From: Myxocyprinus asiaticus
Taxonomy: Eukaryota; Chordata; Actinopteri; Cypriniformes; Catostomidae
Direction of reading: 5' to 3'
Length of the DNA: 64,000 nucleotides
Assembly (NCBI RefSeq): GCF_019703515.2
Contig: NC_059362.1
Coordinates: 28,994,326 to 29,058,325 of the forward strand
Shown: one piece after another, positions 1 to 11,934 of the stretch
Layout of the letters: every line of letters starts with the position of its first letter
Position numbering within the stretch: the stretch's first letter is position 1
Position numbers and translations under genes: made by a program
Notes under the pieces: generated by a model
The model's input: only the letters and a program-made list of their open reading frames with translations
The model's database searches: none
Told to the model about the DNA's origin: nothing

Positions 1-1502
1 CTTTAATAAAACGGTTTTCGAGCGATGTAGACAGGTGGGCTTCATTACATTTATCGATGATTGGGAAGGTTAATGTTATTAAAATGAACTGTATTCCAAA
101 ATGTAACTACTTGCTACAGTCTCTCCCGGTAGATGTCCCCCTCTCTTATTTCAAGCAATTTGATAGCATAGTGAAGTCTTTCATTTGGAGTGGTAAGTGC
201 CCCAGACTATATTTCAATAAATTACATAGGCCGATTGACAAAGGTGGGCTACCCAAGATTTTGTTTTATTATTATGCATTCGGTCTCAGACATTTGGCTT
301 ATTGGTCGCTTCCACCTGAAAGAGCCCCTCCCTGGTTCTGCATTGAACAAGAACTCCTTGCCCCTATTTTGCCATTGTACAGCCTTTCCATCTAAACTAA
401 ATAGAGAAGTTAAATCACACCCCATTATTTCACATTTACACTCAGTATGGACAAAAGTGTCCAGAGTGTTTAATTCAGATATTTATCTAAATGTTGCCTC
501 GAGTCTATGGCTAAACCCCAAACTATGCATTAACAAGTCCCCTTTTTGTTGGTCAGAGTGGATTGCGAGGGGGGTTAATTCACTCAGTGGTCTTTACAAG
601 AGTGGTGTGATGAGATCCTTTGAAAATCTGGTTCAATATTTTGGGATCCCCAGATCTCAGTTTTTTAGGTATCTTCAGTTATGCCATTTGCTCTGTACTA
701 TTTTTGGGAATAGCATACACCCCCCTAAAGCAGCAGATACTCTAGGAGTGGTAATTTCTGCTTTTGGAAAGGGCCATGAGGCATCAGTGTATTACTCCTT
801 ATTAATTCAGAGTCTGGGGGATGGAGTCTCAACCACTCTCAAGAGATTATGGGAGAAAGATTTAAACCTGCAATTGGAGGAGAGAGAATGGGCTAGGATT
901 TTAAAAAAACATAAAAACTGCATCGAGAGATGCAAGGGTGTGCCTTATACAATTCAAGATTTTACATCGGTTCTATTGGACCCCCTCTAAATTGTATAGG
1001 CTTGGGCTTAAAGACACACCCACCTGCTGGCAATGCCAATCAGCGGAAGGAGACATGGCCCATGTTTTTTGGTGGTGCGCTCAGATTCAGGAATTTTGGT
1101 TGAAGGTACAGAGTGTTCTGTGTGACGTGTTGGGCATTCGGATTTCGTTTTGCTCCAGACTCTGTGTTTTGGGTGATGGGGCGGTCATCGACGTAGGTGA
1201 TAAATACATAAACAATTGGATCCTCACTAGTGCTATGATAGGCAGGCAGATTGTTTTAAGGGGTTGGAAGTCGGTGGGAGCACCCTCAATTCGGGAGTGG
1301 TGCAAAGAGATGGGAAGGGTGGCAGCCTTCGAAGAGGTATCATGTAGAAGGCTGGGGATATGGGATTCTTTTATTGGGAAATGGGGTAGATATTTGATGT
1401 TTTTGGGGGCTCTCGCAGTAGGTCTGTGGAGAGAGAGGTATAGTTTAGAGTTGTATGTTTATTATAAGTGTATGTGTATGTGTGTATGTGTATGTATATA
1501 TG

Positions 1503-1577
<75 letters not shown>

Positions 1578-1578
1578 G

Positions 1579-1637
<59 letters not shown>

Positions 1638-1797
1638 TTATGTAAGACCACTGGGATGTTCGTTTGGGGTGGGGTTCTTGATCGGGGAGGGGAAGTAGTG
1701 GGTGTTATTGTTGAATCACTGTATATATGTTTTGTTTTTCTTTGTTTTGAAAATGAATAAAAATGTTAATCACAAAAAAATAAAATAAAATAAAAAA
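1..1797 (+). mobile_element. L1-like LINE, 3' part of ORF2 and 3' UTR (5' end outside window)
   Basis: Three overlapping reading frames (57-395, 190-990, 938-about 1470) together read as the region downstream of the reverse transcriptase in a fish L1-type ORF2. Recognisable stretches are IGKVNVIKMNCIPK near 57, the FIWSGKCPRLYFNKLHRP region near 180, and a terminal cysteine-rich segment with CWQC and HVFWWC near 1020-1080. Two frame changes break it, so it cannot make ORF2 protein. The element ends in an A-rich tail at about 1755-1797, with an AATAAA at 1756. Class is firm; the exact L1 family is not. Confidence 0.8.
1503..1638. repeat. Compound (TA)n-(TG)n-(TA)n microsatellite
   Basis: Alternating TA, TG and TA runs inside the 3' UTR of the L1-like element. 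Their repetitive YIYIYI and VCVCVC translations create spurious ORFs on both strands. Confidence 0.95.
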
Positions 1798-2365
1798 TAC
1801 ATGAAATACATGACAACGGTCAAAGACCAGTCAATTTTCCTATGCGAATTTTGAATGGGCTACAAGTTTAGTAGACAAGCATTCTTAAACATTTGCAGCA
1901 TTGACCAGTAGAAAGTTGCTTGATTTGGCAGTGACCTCTGTGTGGGCAGTGCTTCGTACATAGCTACACTGAATATTCACAATAGACGAGGAAATCATTT
2001 TAGCGGTGAGTTTTTTATAACTTAACTTTCCCAGAGTACACCTGTAAAGTGCAGCATAAAAGAGATGATTCTTGGCAAGTAGTTTTTGCAGGTTTCGCAC
2101 TTGCTTCACAATCCGCTTATGCCTTCTTTGCCTGTAAAGTTTTGCTGTGCAAAGGGCCTTTATCCCTAAGCCTATCCCTACACAGCCATAATTTGAAGGA
2201 AATGAATAGGTAATAAGAAAGTTATAGCCCCAATTCTAACACAAAGACTAAAGGGTAGCATAAAATCTGATGGGTTTATAAAAAAGACCAACAAAGGTGT
2301 TAATCCAGGAACATGTCCTACATGGTAAAATCACAGTATGCTTACTGTTGCTGCAACCCCAGTTG
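1798..2365. other. Intergenic, nothing recognised
   Basis: AT-rich unique-looking sequence after the LINE tail. No coding or RNA feature seen. Confidence 0.6.
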
Positions 2366-2600
2366 AAAAGACCAGCATTGATGGTCACCAGCACACAGTA
2401 TATTGTGTTTTGGATGCTGGTCACCAGCATAGGATGCTGATGTGGTTATGGTGTCCTCACCAGGATTCATAACTACCGTAACCAGCAAGACTTCCTTGGT
2501 CAATCAGTTCCAATAGAAATACCATGCTGGTTGAACAGCGATTTTTGCAGCTGGCCAGCACTTAACTAGCATAACCAGTCTGGACAAAGCTGGTCTTTTA
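2366..2600. repeat. Short inverted-repeat element (MITE-like)
   Basis: Starts AAAAGACCAGC and ends GCTGGTCTTTT, an inverted terminal match. The interior is full of CCAGCAT and ATGCTGG words. This resembles a very common cyprinid dispersed repeat, but I cannot assign a superfamily. Confidence 0.55.
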
Positions 2601-2748
2601 AGTAGGGCCCTCCTGAAATATGTTCAGCTAACACTAGTCTTGACTACATCACCTCAACAATGATTAGAATTGTGCCTGTTCATGGTCAAGTGATTTAGAT
2701 TATAGATCATGGTGGTTCAAATCTTTTTGCTGTAAGTTTCTTAAGAGG

Positions 2749-2965
2749 CAGGGGCAGACTGTCCATAGGGAGAATCGGGACTTTACCCTGTGGGCCGGCT
2801 GAGAAACAAGGCCGAACAGGCTGCGATAAGCTGAAACAGGCCACCACATTATGCTGAACGGGCCATGACAGGCTGAAGAGGGCCGCAATACGGCGCCGCT
2901 CAACAACTTTTGGGCCAGTTTCCATGTAAAATCCAGGGCCAATTTCTCTTTCCAGTCCGCCTCTG
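2749..2965. mobile_element. Short hAT-type MITE
   Basis: Ends are CAGGGGCAGACTG on the left and, in reverse complement, CAGAGGCGGACTG on the right. Flanks are TTAAGAGG (2741-2748) and TTCAGAGG (2966-2973), an 8-bp target duplication with one mismatch, as expected for hAT. The GC-rich interior contains only spurious ORFs. Confidence 0.65.
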
Positions 2966-2973
2966 TTCAGAGG

Positions 2974-5236
2974 GTAGCCTGAATTCCTGAACTCCTGAGC
3001 TTTGGCTAGCTCTGTTGTTCTCTCATGCCAGCACTCACTTTAAATCAGATTCACTGTTTTCTAGCACCAGTTTGGACTTATAATGTCTTGATTGTTTCCC
3101 TCGAGTGCAGTTTTCCCGTTAAGGATTTAATTAGGTGACCTTTCCATTTTTGGGACTGCTTCCACAAAAATAATGTTCAAAGACCTTCTAAGATTGCTGT
3201 CGCAGTTTTCTCTAAATATTTAGATATCTATAGATCTAAATGTAATATAGATACTAAACCAATAATTAGACAGGCCTAGAATAGAATAAAATATATAAAA
3301 TGGTAGATAACAGACAGTGCACGTTAGGAATCACTTTCGGATATCCCCCCACACACCCAATTTAAATATCTTGGGCATTTTTTGTCACTTTTGGAGGCAT
3401 TTTTGTCCCAAGCCCTGGTTAATTTGTAACCATTATGCACACATTTTAAGACTATAACTATAGTGTTTGCCTGAAGTTAAATAACTATATACACATTAAA
3501 GATGGCCAGGGCGGATTAAATGTATTTTTACTGTTCAGTGCTGTTTTGTCCTAGTTAGTTACAGCCCAATTAAAGCATTAAAAATCTCTCTGTGTAAGTG
3601 TAGCACCAGCTCAAGGCTCAGAATAAGGAGTCTAGTGTTTGTAGCTCTCTAAACAGTAGCCCGCAAGGAATGCCGGTAATTAGCACAGTAATCACAAGCT
3701 TTATAAAATCAGCAACAAACAAAAAAAAAAACAAAAAACAAACAAAACAAAAAAACTCGCTGATCTCTGTGTGAAAGTGTTTTATCTGTGGTTTGTGGTA
3801 TTAATGTAATGTGTGATCAACAGCTGTCTTCTTTTTGTGCTGAGTATCATAGCACAACCACATAGCAGGCCTTGATTAACATCACACAAAGATGTAAACA
3901 CACACATTTCTCATATACTTGGACCTTGACAACAGACATTCCTAACAATTAATAACACACATAAATACGGCAAGCAAGCAATATCCAAAGCAATACTGCC
4001 CCTTTAATATCATTTGGCGTTAGTTATAAATGTATTAAAAGCAAAGTAGTTCTACATATCAGGCAGGTGATGATGATAAAGTAAACTGATCCAATTTTAA
4101 CAAAAAACAAAAAAAACAAAAACAAAACAACAACATCAACAACAACAACAAAAAACATCCACAAGTTCTTGACGTTTTAAAATATGTCATCCCTCATTTT
4201 GCTTTATCTTCCACAGGTGTGCGATATGAGTGAATGAGATCTATAGATTGGCATTGGCTCTATTTGTATAGATGGTTGGATGATGGGGGTGATGATCTAT
4301 GATGAAAAGCAAGACTTTGTGCATGATCTATTTCCACTTTAAATAGGTGAATATACATCAGCAACAGACTTGAATGCTGGCAATAGCATTCTGAGCATTC
4401 ATATTCGCATGTTATTCAGTGTTGAAGCACATATGGGCCTCTTGTTTAGATCAATTCGTTCCTTTCAAATACTTCCATTTCAGAGTGGGAGCTGCAGGAA
4501 TGTGCACAGATGTCTTAGATCAAGGTGTGATATTGCTCATGTGTGAGCACAGACAGGCTTGATGCAGACTTTTTTTTTTTTCCATCAATTTTGGTTTAAT
4601 ATCATAAAGTAAATTATTTGAGTGTCTCAAGAGGAAAGATTAGTTTAATTTAGCCCACAAATGAAAATGTGGCTAAATGTTTTATCCTCTTGGAATAGAG
4701 TTTTATAAGTATATTGCGTAACACCTGAATTGAACAACTTTGCCAAATTCTTTATCAAGAGTTTTTCTTTTGATTTTGCCAAGGACACCTGGCAAAGTGA
4801 GTGCCACACCAGGGTTATTATAGATTAATTTTTGTGTTAGTTTTTCTTTCTATTTTATTTTCAAATTGTCCTTTCTGTTTAATTTCATAATTTTGAGAGT
4901 TTTCAGCTATGATTGTTAGTTTCAGTCTTTTTCTGTATAGCCACATACTTGACTGAAGTCTACAAAAAACTGTTGAACATTTCACCGTTCTTGCCCAGGA
5001 AAAAAGATACAGTTCAATTGAAAACACGTTGGCCTCTTGTAACATTTGCCCCAGTAGCAGGGCATGTTGTCACAATGGAACAAATATTTTAATTGATAAA
5101 TTGTACTAATTTATGACATTTAAAAGCATGAACCCGCCCTGATAAAAATGACAACATGCCCGACCAGACCAAATGAATTGAAACTTTTGGTAAAAATGTA
5201 TTTTAACTACCATTTTATAGTTGACACTTACAGTAA
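2974..5236. other. Intergenic, nothing recognised
   Basis: About 2.3 kb of AT-rich DNA with A/C-rich tracts at about 3717-3756 and 4096-4155. The 75-codon minus-strand frame at 4818-5045 shows no protein character. Confidence 0.6.
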
Positions 5237-5244
5237 TATACAGT

Positions 5245-6081
5245 CAGGGTTGGGGAGTAACAGAATACATGTAACGGGATTATGTATTTAAAATATAAAA
5301 TATAAGTAACTGTATTCCACTACAGTTACAATTTAAATCATTGGTAATTAGAATACAGTTAAATTCAAAAAGTATTTTGATTACTGAAGAGATTACTTTG
5401 CATTTTATTGTCATTTCTTTCATTTAATATTTAGTCCTTTCAGATGGAAAACATTTATCCATATAAATAATGCGATCCAAAGTGCATTTGAACAGCAGTT
5501 AAACACTTTCTTATGATGTGTTACATTCACACGAGCAGACAGAGAAGTTTGGAGCAGAAGAAATAGAAATAAACCTTGTGTAAATCGTCAGCTTTATGCT
5601 AAGCTAAAATGCTATTTCTAGCCATTTTACATGCACATGTTACCAGGCACAATCTTATTTTTTTTATCAAGAAAATTCATGTTGGATCATAATTTCGTTT
5701 TTTCTAGTAAGACCTTTGATATTAGGGCAAAAATCTTATTCTTGATAATAATTTTTGTATTGTTTTCCTGTAAAAATATCTAAAAATCATTAAAACAAGA
5801 TCAGTTTGATTGATGTTGTTTTAGAAACAACACTGCATAAGATATTTAGGTTTTTCAGAGAATGTATTTTTAACATATATTTTGTCTTACTGTACTGGAA
5901 GAGTTTTTATTAGTGAAAAACAAGTGAAAAAACCTACTAGTGCTGAAGAAGTAATCCAAAGTATTTAGAATACGTTACTGACCTTGAGTAATCTAACGGA
6001 ATATGTTACAAATTACATTTTACAGCATGTGTTCTGTAATCTGTAGTGGAATACATTTCAAAAGTAACCCTCTCAACCCTG
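5245..6081. mobile_element. Non-autonomous hAT element with perfect 8-bp TSD
   Basis: Begins CAGGGTTGGGGAGTAAC and ends, in reverse complement, CAGGGTTGAGAGGGTTAC. Sub-terminal stretches with GTATTCCACTACAG also match in inverted orientation. It is bounded by identical TATACAGT octamers at 5237-5244 and 6082-6089; an 8-bp TSD is the hAT signature. The 837-bp interior has no transposase, so it must have been moved by another element's enzyme. The right-hand TSD copy overlaps the first four bases of the neighbouring Tc1 element. Confidence 0.85.
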
Positions 6082-6395
6082 TATACAGTTGAAGTCAGAA
6101 GTTTACATACACTTAGGTTGAAGTCATTAAAACTCATTTTTTAACCACTCCACAGATTTAATATTAGCAAACTATAATTTTGGCAAGACTGTTTCACTTT
6201 TCCACTTCACAATTCCAGTGGGTCAGAAGTTTACATACACTAAGTTAACTGTGTCTTTAAGCAGCTTGGAAAATTCCAAAAAATTATGTCAAGCCTTTAG
6301 ACAATTAGACAATTAGCTTCTGATAGGAGGTGTACTGAATTGGAGGTGTACCTGTGAATGTATTTTAAGGCCTACCTTCAAATTTGCTTGATATC

Positions 6396-7280
6396 ATGGG
6401 AAAATCAAAAGAAATCAGCCAAGACCTCAGAAAAAAAATTGTGGACCTCCACAAGTCAGGTTCATCCTTGGGAGCAATTTCCAAATGCCTGAAGGTACCA
6501 TGTTCATCTGTACAAACAATAGTACGCAAGTATAAACACCATGGGACCACATGGCCATCATACCACTCAGGAAGGAGATGCATTCTGGCTCTTATAGATG
6601 AACGTAGTTTGGAACGAAAAGTGCAAATCAATCCCAGAACAACAGCAAAGGACCTGGATGCTGGAGGAAAGTATCTATATCCACATTAAAACAAGTCCTA
6701 TATCAAAATAACCTGAAAGGCTGCTCAGCAAGGAAGAAGCCACTGCTCCAAAACCACCATAAAAAAGCCAGACTACAGTTTGCAAGTGCACATGGGGACA
6801 AAGATCTTACTTTTTGAAACAAAAATTTAACCGTTTGGCCATAATGACCATCATTATGTTTGGAGGAAAAAGGGTGAGGCTTGCAAGCCAAAGAACATCA
6901 CCCCAATCATGAAGCATGGGGGTGGCAGCATCATGTTGTGGGGGTGCTTTGCTGCTGGAGGGACTGGTGCACTTCGCAAAATAGATGGCATCGTGAGGAA
7001 AGAAAATTACGTGGATATATTAAAGCAACATCTCAAGACATCAGCCAGGAAGTTAAAGCTCGGTCGCAAATGGGTCTTCCAAATGGACAATGACCCCAAG
7101 CATAGCTCCAAAGTTGTGGCAAAATGGCTGAAGGACAACAAAGTCAAGGTATTGGAGTGGCGATCACAAAGCTCTGACCTTAATCTGATAGAAAATTTGT
7201 GGGCAGAACTGAAAAAGCGTGTGCGAGCAAGGAAGCCTACAAACCTGACTCAGTTACACCAGTTCTGTCTGGAGGAATGA
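6396..7280 (+). pseudogene. Tc1 (Sleeping Beauty-like) transposase, inactivated
   Basis: The N-terminal part at 6396-6689 starts MGKSKEISQDLRKKIVDLHK and carries the paired helix-turn-helix DNA-binding domain. The C-terminal part at 6881-7280, in another frame, carries the GGGSIMLWGCF and MDNDPKHSSKVV motifs (second catalytic Asp) and NLIENLW (catalytic Glu). Between them the frame is lost. Around 6817 the text jumps from ACTTTTTG directly to AAACAAAA, so the short segment holding the first catalytic Asp (WSDE in this family) appears deleted. The family protein is about 340 residues; the span here codes for roughly 295 codons with frameshifts. No activity is expected. Confidence 0.9.
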
Positions 7281-7492
7281 ACAAAAATTCCAGCAACTTA
7301 TCGTTAGAAGCTTGTGAAAGGCTATCCAAAAGTTTGACCCAAGTTAAACAATTTAAAGACAATGCTACCAGATACTAACAAAGTGTATGTAAACTTCTTA
7401 CCCACTGGGAATGTGGTGAAATAAATTATTCTCTCTATTATTATCCTGACATTTCACATTCTTAACGTAAACTGACCTAAGACAGTGAATGT

Positions 7493-7665
7493 TTTGCATT
7501 TACATTTATGCATTTGGCTGATGCTTTTATACAAAGCGACTTACAGTGCACTTATTACAGGGACAATCCCCCTGGAGCAACCTGGAGTTAAGTGCCTTGC
7601 TCAAGGACACAATGGTGATGGCTGTGGGAATTGAACCAGCAACCTTCTGATTACCAGTTGTGTCA
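7493..7665 (-). mobile_element. tRNA-derived SINE inserted in the Tc1 right arm
   Basis: Read on the minus strand, it has a Pol III B-box-like GGTTGCTGGTTCAATTCC, then GAGCAAGGCACTTAACTCC, and ends with GTAAGTCGCTTTG followed by a tail of ATAAATGTAAATG type. That 3' tail matches the end of the L2-type LINE at about 9500-9565, consistent with a SINE that uses L2 machinery. The promoter A-box end appears truncated. It interrupts Tc1 sequence between GACCTAAGACAG and GTGTCAGGACTTG. Confidence 0.75.
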
Positions 7666-7733
7666 GGACTTGTGAAAAACTGAGTTTTAATGTATTTGGC
7701 TAAGGTGTATGTAAACTTCTGACTTCAGCTGTA

Positions 7734-9499
7734 CATGTCAGTGGTTTGATTATGTTTGCTTGATTACCTAAGAGCTACTGTACAGTACAACAAAAATATG
7801 ATGATAGAGAAATTAAAAAACAAATACTTAGGAGGGTAGAAATCGCAAAAAGATTCTAATTTAAGAGGGTTTGTACCTAGGTGTTGGAAACCAACATACA
7901 AAACCACTGCTTGACAAAACACAGGTTTGCACATTGGACTTTTGTCTCCAAATCTTATCGTTACTGAGAAATAGCCCTTGTGACAACTTCCCCATGTGAC
8001 AGCTGGCCCGGTCTCTGCTATCTAGTTTTCGCATTTTAAGGCTGCCAAAGGTAATGTGTTCACTTATATAATTTAAAAAAGTTTAGCACTGTTAACTTTC
8101 TGTCTAATATTATGGGTTTCTAGTGACATTTTCATGTTTTATAAAGGTGGGTTGTAAAGTTTTTAAACTTTTTATACTGTACTTAAACATGTGTCTCAAA
8201 AAATAAAAATAAATTTTATTTCTGGCCATTTTCATTTTATTTTAGTTAGTTTTGGATTCATGAAAAAGTATATTAGTGTAGTTTCAGTTTTATCAATTAG
8301 GCCTATGTTTCCAGTAATTTTACGGTATGTCAGTTAACATAAATGTTTTAATTTTGTTTTTGTTTTAGTTTTCATTTCGTTCACTGTGCCACAATGTACT
8401 CCTCAGGCCAGTACCTTATAGTGAAATTAACACTTGTCAATCTTGGTGATTTTCCTTGTCTAAACATGTACAAACCAGGTGTTTCTTGCACAAAGACTTT
8501 GTTGACAAACTCTCTATAGAGCTCTACCCTGGTCGGCACTGTTTGGTGGTTTGGTGGAATCAGCAGGAATTTCCCACACAGGACAAAGCCTGTGCTATTC
8601 TCTTTCAGTACCTTCCCCCATTAAGTGTATATGAGAAACTGGATCAGTAGATGGTGTTGATTTGAACAGTGGCTACAACAGAAACAAGTATTTGTTTCAG
8701 CCCCAGTAAAGTAGCTGTTCGGACAAAGCTCTGGTTTCATATTAAAGTAGGATATGCAACTTTCTTCTTTGAGCAACTGAATCAGATGGGCACAGCTGTT
8801 GAGCACCAAGTGTTGGCAATGTTGTACTGTAGGTCTAATGTTCATTGTGAAAGTGAGAGCCTGACGAGGATTATGTGTGTGTCAGTGTGTGTGTGTGTGT
8901 GTTCTCTATCTTACAAATCCATCTCCCTTAGCACTATGTGTTGCTGTGAGGTGTTTGCACCAACCTCACTCTGTGAAGGAGCTCATTCATTCGTCTGAAG
9001 CAAAGAGACTAGCACTCCGCAGGTTCAAATTTCTGTAGGCCTTTTGTTTGGCTCTGCAGAGAGTGCTTGAGATATAGGGATGTACGCAACCCAATATTAG
9101 CCCCCATGTTTGTTCACTTGCTCCTCTGTTTTTCAATATCATACAAAAAAGGCAGAAGTTGCCCTGGAAATAGAACAGATATTAGCATGTACTGAGTGTG
9201 TGTGCTTGTTTATTCCTTTCACTAATGAACTAAAAAAAAAAGCACTCACACATACCAAATACGCACATCTCAAAAAAAAAAAAAAAAAAAAAATTACTCT
9301 GGGGTGTAAATTGCAGCTTTTTGTCTTTTAAAGGGGCTCTAGTCACAATCCTGGCATTCTTCTTTCAGTTGGCGAGAAGATATGAACACCTTTTAACTTA
9401 GCTATTCACTTCTGTAGTGTAAGATATGTTATTCTAGAGATACAGATTTTGTTTAGCATGCATGGAGACCCGGGGTTCAAATCCCTATGTAATTTAAAC
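7734..9499. other. Intergenic, nothing recognised
   Basis: AT-rich unique-looking DNA. It has a short (GT)n at about 8874-8901 and an A run of about 23 at about 9271-9293. A B-box-like GGTTCAAATCC lies at about 9473, but no complete tRNA or SINE is seen. Confidence 0.6.
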
Positions 9500-11341
9500 T
9501 ACATTTACATTTAGACATTACATTTAGTCATTTAGCAGACGCTTTTATCCAAAGCGACTTACAAATGAGGAACATAGCAAGCAGTTTGTCATACAAAGTT
9601 CAACAACATCTACAGTGTTGTACTGCCAAGCTCTCAAGGTGGCTGGAGTAATATAGGTGCTAGCGCAGAAGAAAGAGACAGAGAAATATATATTTTTTGT
9701 GTACAGTATGAACAAGTTAAGTTCAATAGTAATTTCAATTATTTAGGATTACTTAAGTGCTCATGGAACAGATGTGTTTTCAGCTGGTTCTTCAGTGTTG
9801 AGATGGTATCAGCAGATCGTGTGAGGGTTGGAAGCTCATTCTACCACAGTGGAACAGAGAAAATGAATGATCGTGAAACAGACTTTGAGCCTCTTTGTAA
9901 TGGGGCTGCCAGGCGCTGCTCGTTCATAGACTGCAGAGAGAGAGTTGGAGCATAGACCTGGAGAAGTGAATTGAAGTAAGAGGGTTTGGTTCCATTGGCT
10001 GCCCTGAAGGCCAGAGTCAAAACCTTGAATTTGATGCGGGCAGCTACAGGTCGCCAGTGAAGTGAAATCAAGAGTGGGGTAACATGAACCCTTTTTGGCT
10101 GATTGAAGACCAGACATGCTGCTGCATTCTGGACCATCTGCAGTGGCTTAATTGTGTTAGCTGGGAGGCCAGCCAACAAAGAATTACAGTAGTCCAGTCT
10201 TGAAATGACCAGAGCTTGAACCAGGAGCAGTGCAGCATATTCAGACAGAAAAGGTCTGATTTTCCTGATGTTGTAGACTGCAAATCTGCAAGACCGGGTG
10301 GTTGATGAGATGTGGGCAGTAAAATTAATTTGGAACAGGTTCTGAGCTGTTCTGGTTGGAGTTAGTGTAGTTGAACCAAGATGAATAGTGGTGGTCAACA
10401 GATGGGTTGGCTGGCATCATGAGGAGTTCTGTCTTGGCAAGGTTGAGCTGAAGGTGGTGTTTCTTCATCCAGGCCGAAATGTCCCCGAGGCAGGCAGAGA
10501 TACAAGCTGAGACAGTAGGGTCATCAGGCTGGAATGACAGGTAGAGCTGCGTGTCATCTGCGTAGCAGTGGGAGGAAAAGCCATGTGCCTCAATGATCAG
10601 TCCGAGTGATGCTGTGTATATCGAGAAGAGAAGGGGTCCAAGCACTGATCCTTGAGGAACAGCAGTGGTCAGCTGGTGTGACTTGGACACCTCTCCTCTC
10701 CAGGAGACCTTGAAAGATCTGCCAATGAGATATGACTCAACCCATCCAAGCACAGTTCCTGTGATTCCCAGTTCAGAGAGGGTGGGCAGGATAATCTTGT
10801 GGTTCACTGTATCAAAAGCAGCAGAAAATTAAGAAGGATGAGGATGGATGATTTGGAGTTAGCTCTCACCAGTCGCAGGATTTCAGCTACTGACAAGAGG
10901 ACAGTCTCTGTTGAGTGTACTTTTTTGAAACCAGACTGATATCTGTCGAGCAGGTTGTTCTGTGAGAGACAAGCAGACAACTGATTGAATATAACCCTCT
11001 CGATAGTTTTAAACAGGAAGGAAAGGAGAGAGACTGGTCTGTAGTTGTCGACTACTGTTTGGTTATGTGTTGTTGTTTTTTTTAGCAGTGCGGTTACTTG
11101 AGCCTTCTTTAATTTATTGGGGAAGTAGAAATGCTGGCGGAAAAAGAGGAGAGAAGTGATTGATACTTGCCAGCAGGGTCTTTTGACTTGTGCCACTTTC
11201 TATCCACAGCCCTCAGCTCGGTGCGGTGTTCACGAAGTGCCTCCCGACAGCCAGGGGCTGAAGTGTGTGGCACGTGTTGGCCTGGAGGTAAGAGGGCACA
11301 CACTATCAAGACAAGAAGTTAATGTTGAGCAAAGAGCATTT
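9500..11341 (-). mobile_element. L2-type LINE, 3' segment (RT domain and tail)
   Basis: On the minus strand this reads from a linker (about 11340-11200) through the RT domain to the characteristic tail near 9500-9565 (GTAAGTCGCTTTGGATAAAA and repeats of TAAATGT type). It is the downstream half of a LINE whose upstream half lies at 17921-18720. The reading continues across the junction as NALC then STLTSCLD once the intervening L1 is ignored. Family placement in the L2/CR1 group is from the [11 protein letters not shown] motif and the tail. Confidence 0.85.
9841..11309 (-). pseudogene. L2-type LINE reverse transcriptase, frameshifted
   Basis: Successive minus-strand frames (11109-11309, 10804-11196, 10325-10807, 9841-10398) give RT landmarks in order: [61 protein letters not shown] (the catalytic Asp pair), then the C-terminal SRLDYCNSLLAGLP and HWRPVAARIKFK. 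At least three frame changes separate them. It copied element RNA by target-primed reverse transcription when active; this copy is dead. Confidence 0.85.
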
Positions 11342-11746
11342 TTTTTTTATATTCAATTTTTTATTGCAATGTAACATAACAGGAATTATATACAACATTA
11401 TTTGGTGACAGACATTACAGAAGGTAAAGGAGTAACAAACAAACAAAAAGCAAAGACAAACATAGAGAGTACAAATACAAGGCAAAAAGATTTCACAGCC
11501 TCTCAATATGTGTGAAAATAGAAAGTATAGTATGATCTTATTGTGTCCTGTTTACAGTGTTCTTATTTGGCTGATTGATCGAATAAAAAAAATAAATAAA
11601 AAAAATGAGCTTAAAAGATGCACTTAAAAGAGGGGAAGAAGGATATTTTAAATGTCATTTAAATAATATATATATAAAGTATCTAAAGATCTTTTGGTAA
11701 TGGAAAAAAGGGAAAAGAATAGGAAAACAAAGTTAATAGAAATAAA

Positions 11747-11747
11747 G

Positions 11748-11785
<38 letters not shown>

Positions 11786-11819
11786 TATAATTATTATTAT
11801 AATAAAACACAAACACACA

Positions 11820-11865
<46 letters not shown>
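11747..11865. repeat. Compound (ATA)n-(CA)n-(GA)n microsatellite
   Basis: Runs of ATA/TAA to about 11785, CA at about 11806-11836 and GA to 11865, within the L1 3' region. Confidence 0.95.
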
Positions 11866-11867
<2 letters not shown>

Positions 11868-11934
11868 GGCCCAGTATGATTCTGTGCTGTTTTGGAAAGA
11901 CGGTCAAAGGTGGAGTAAGTCATTTTAATCCAAT

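Larger units (their letters stand above)
6086..7731 (+). mobile_element. Sleeping Beauty-like Tc1/mariner transposon with IR/DR ends
   Basis: Outer ends read CAGTTGAAGTCAGAAG at 6086 and its inverted partner at 7702-7731, flanked by TA (6084-6085 and 7732-7733). Each end has a second internal transposase-binding repeat sharing GTCAGAAGTTTACATACAC or a close variant: left inner about 6215-6246, right inner about 7378-7409. This double inverted/direct repeat layout is that of the salmonid-type Tc1 family from which Sleeping Beauty was derived. It carries a dead transposase (6396-7280) and a SINE insertion (about 7493-7665). Confidence 0.9.

Noticed and set aside
1445..1760. Overlapping ORFs on both strands with YIYIYI and VCVCVC proteins
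   Set aside because: They are translations of TA/TG microsatellites.
9473..9483. GGTTCAAATCC resembling a tRNA B-box
   Set aside because: No A-box, cloverleaf or SINE body can be built around it.
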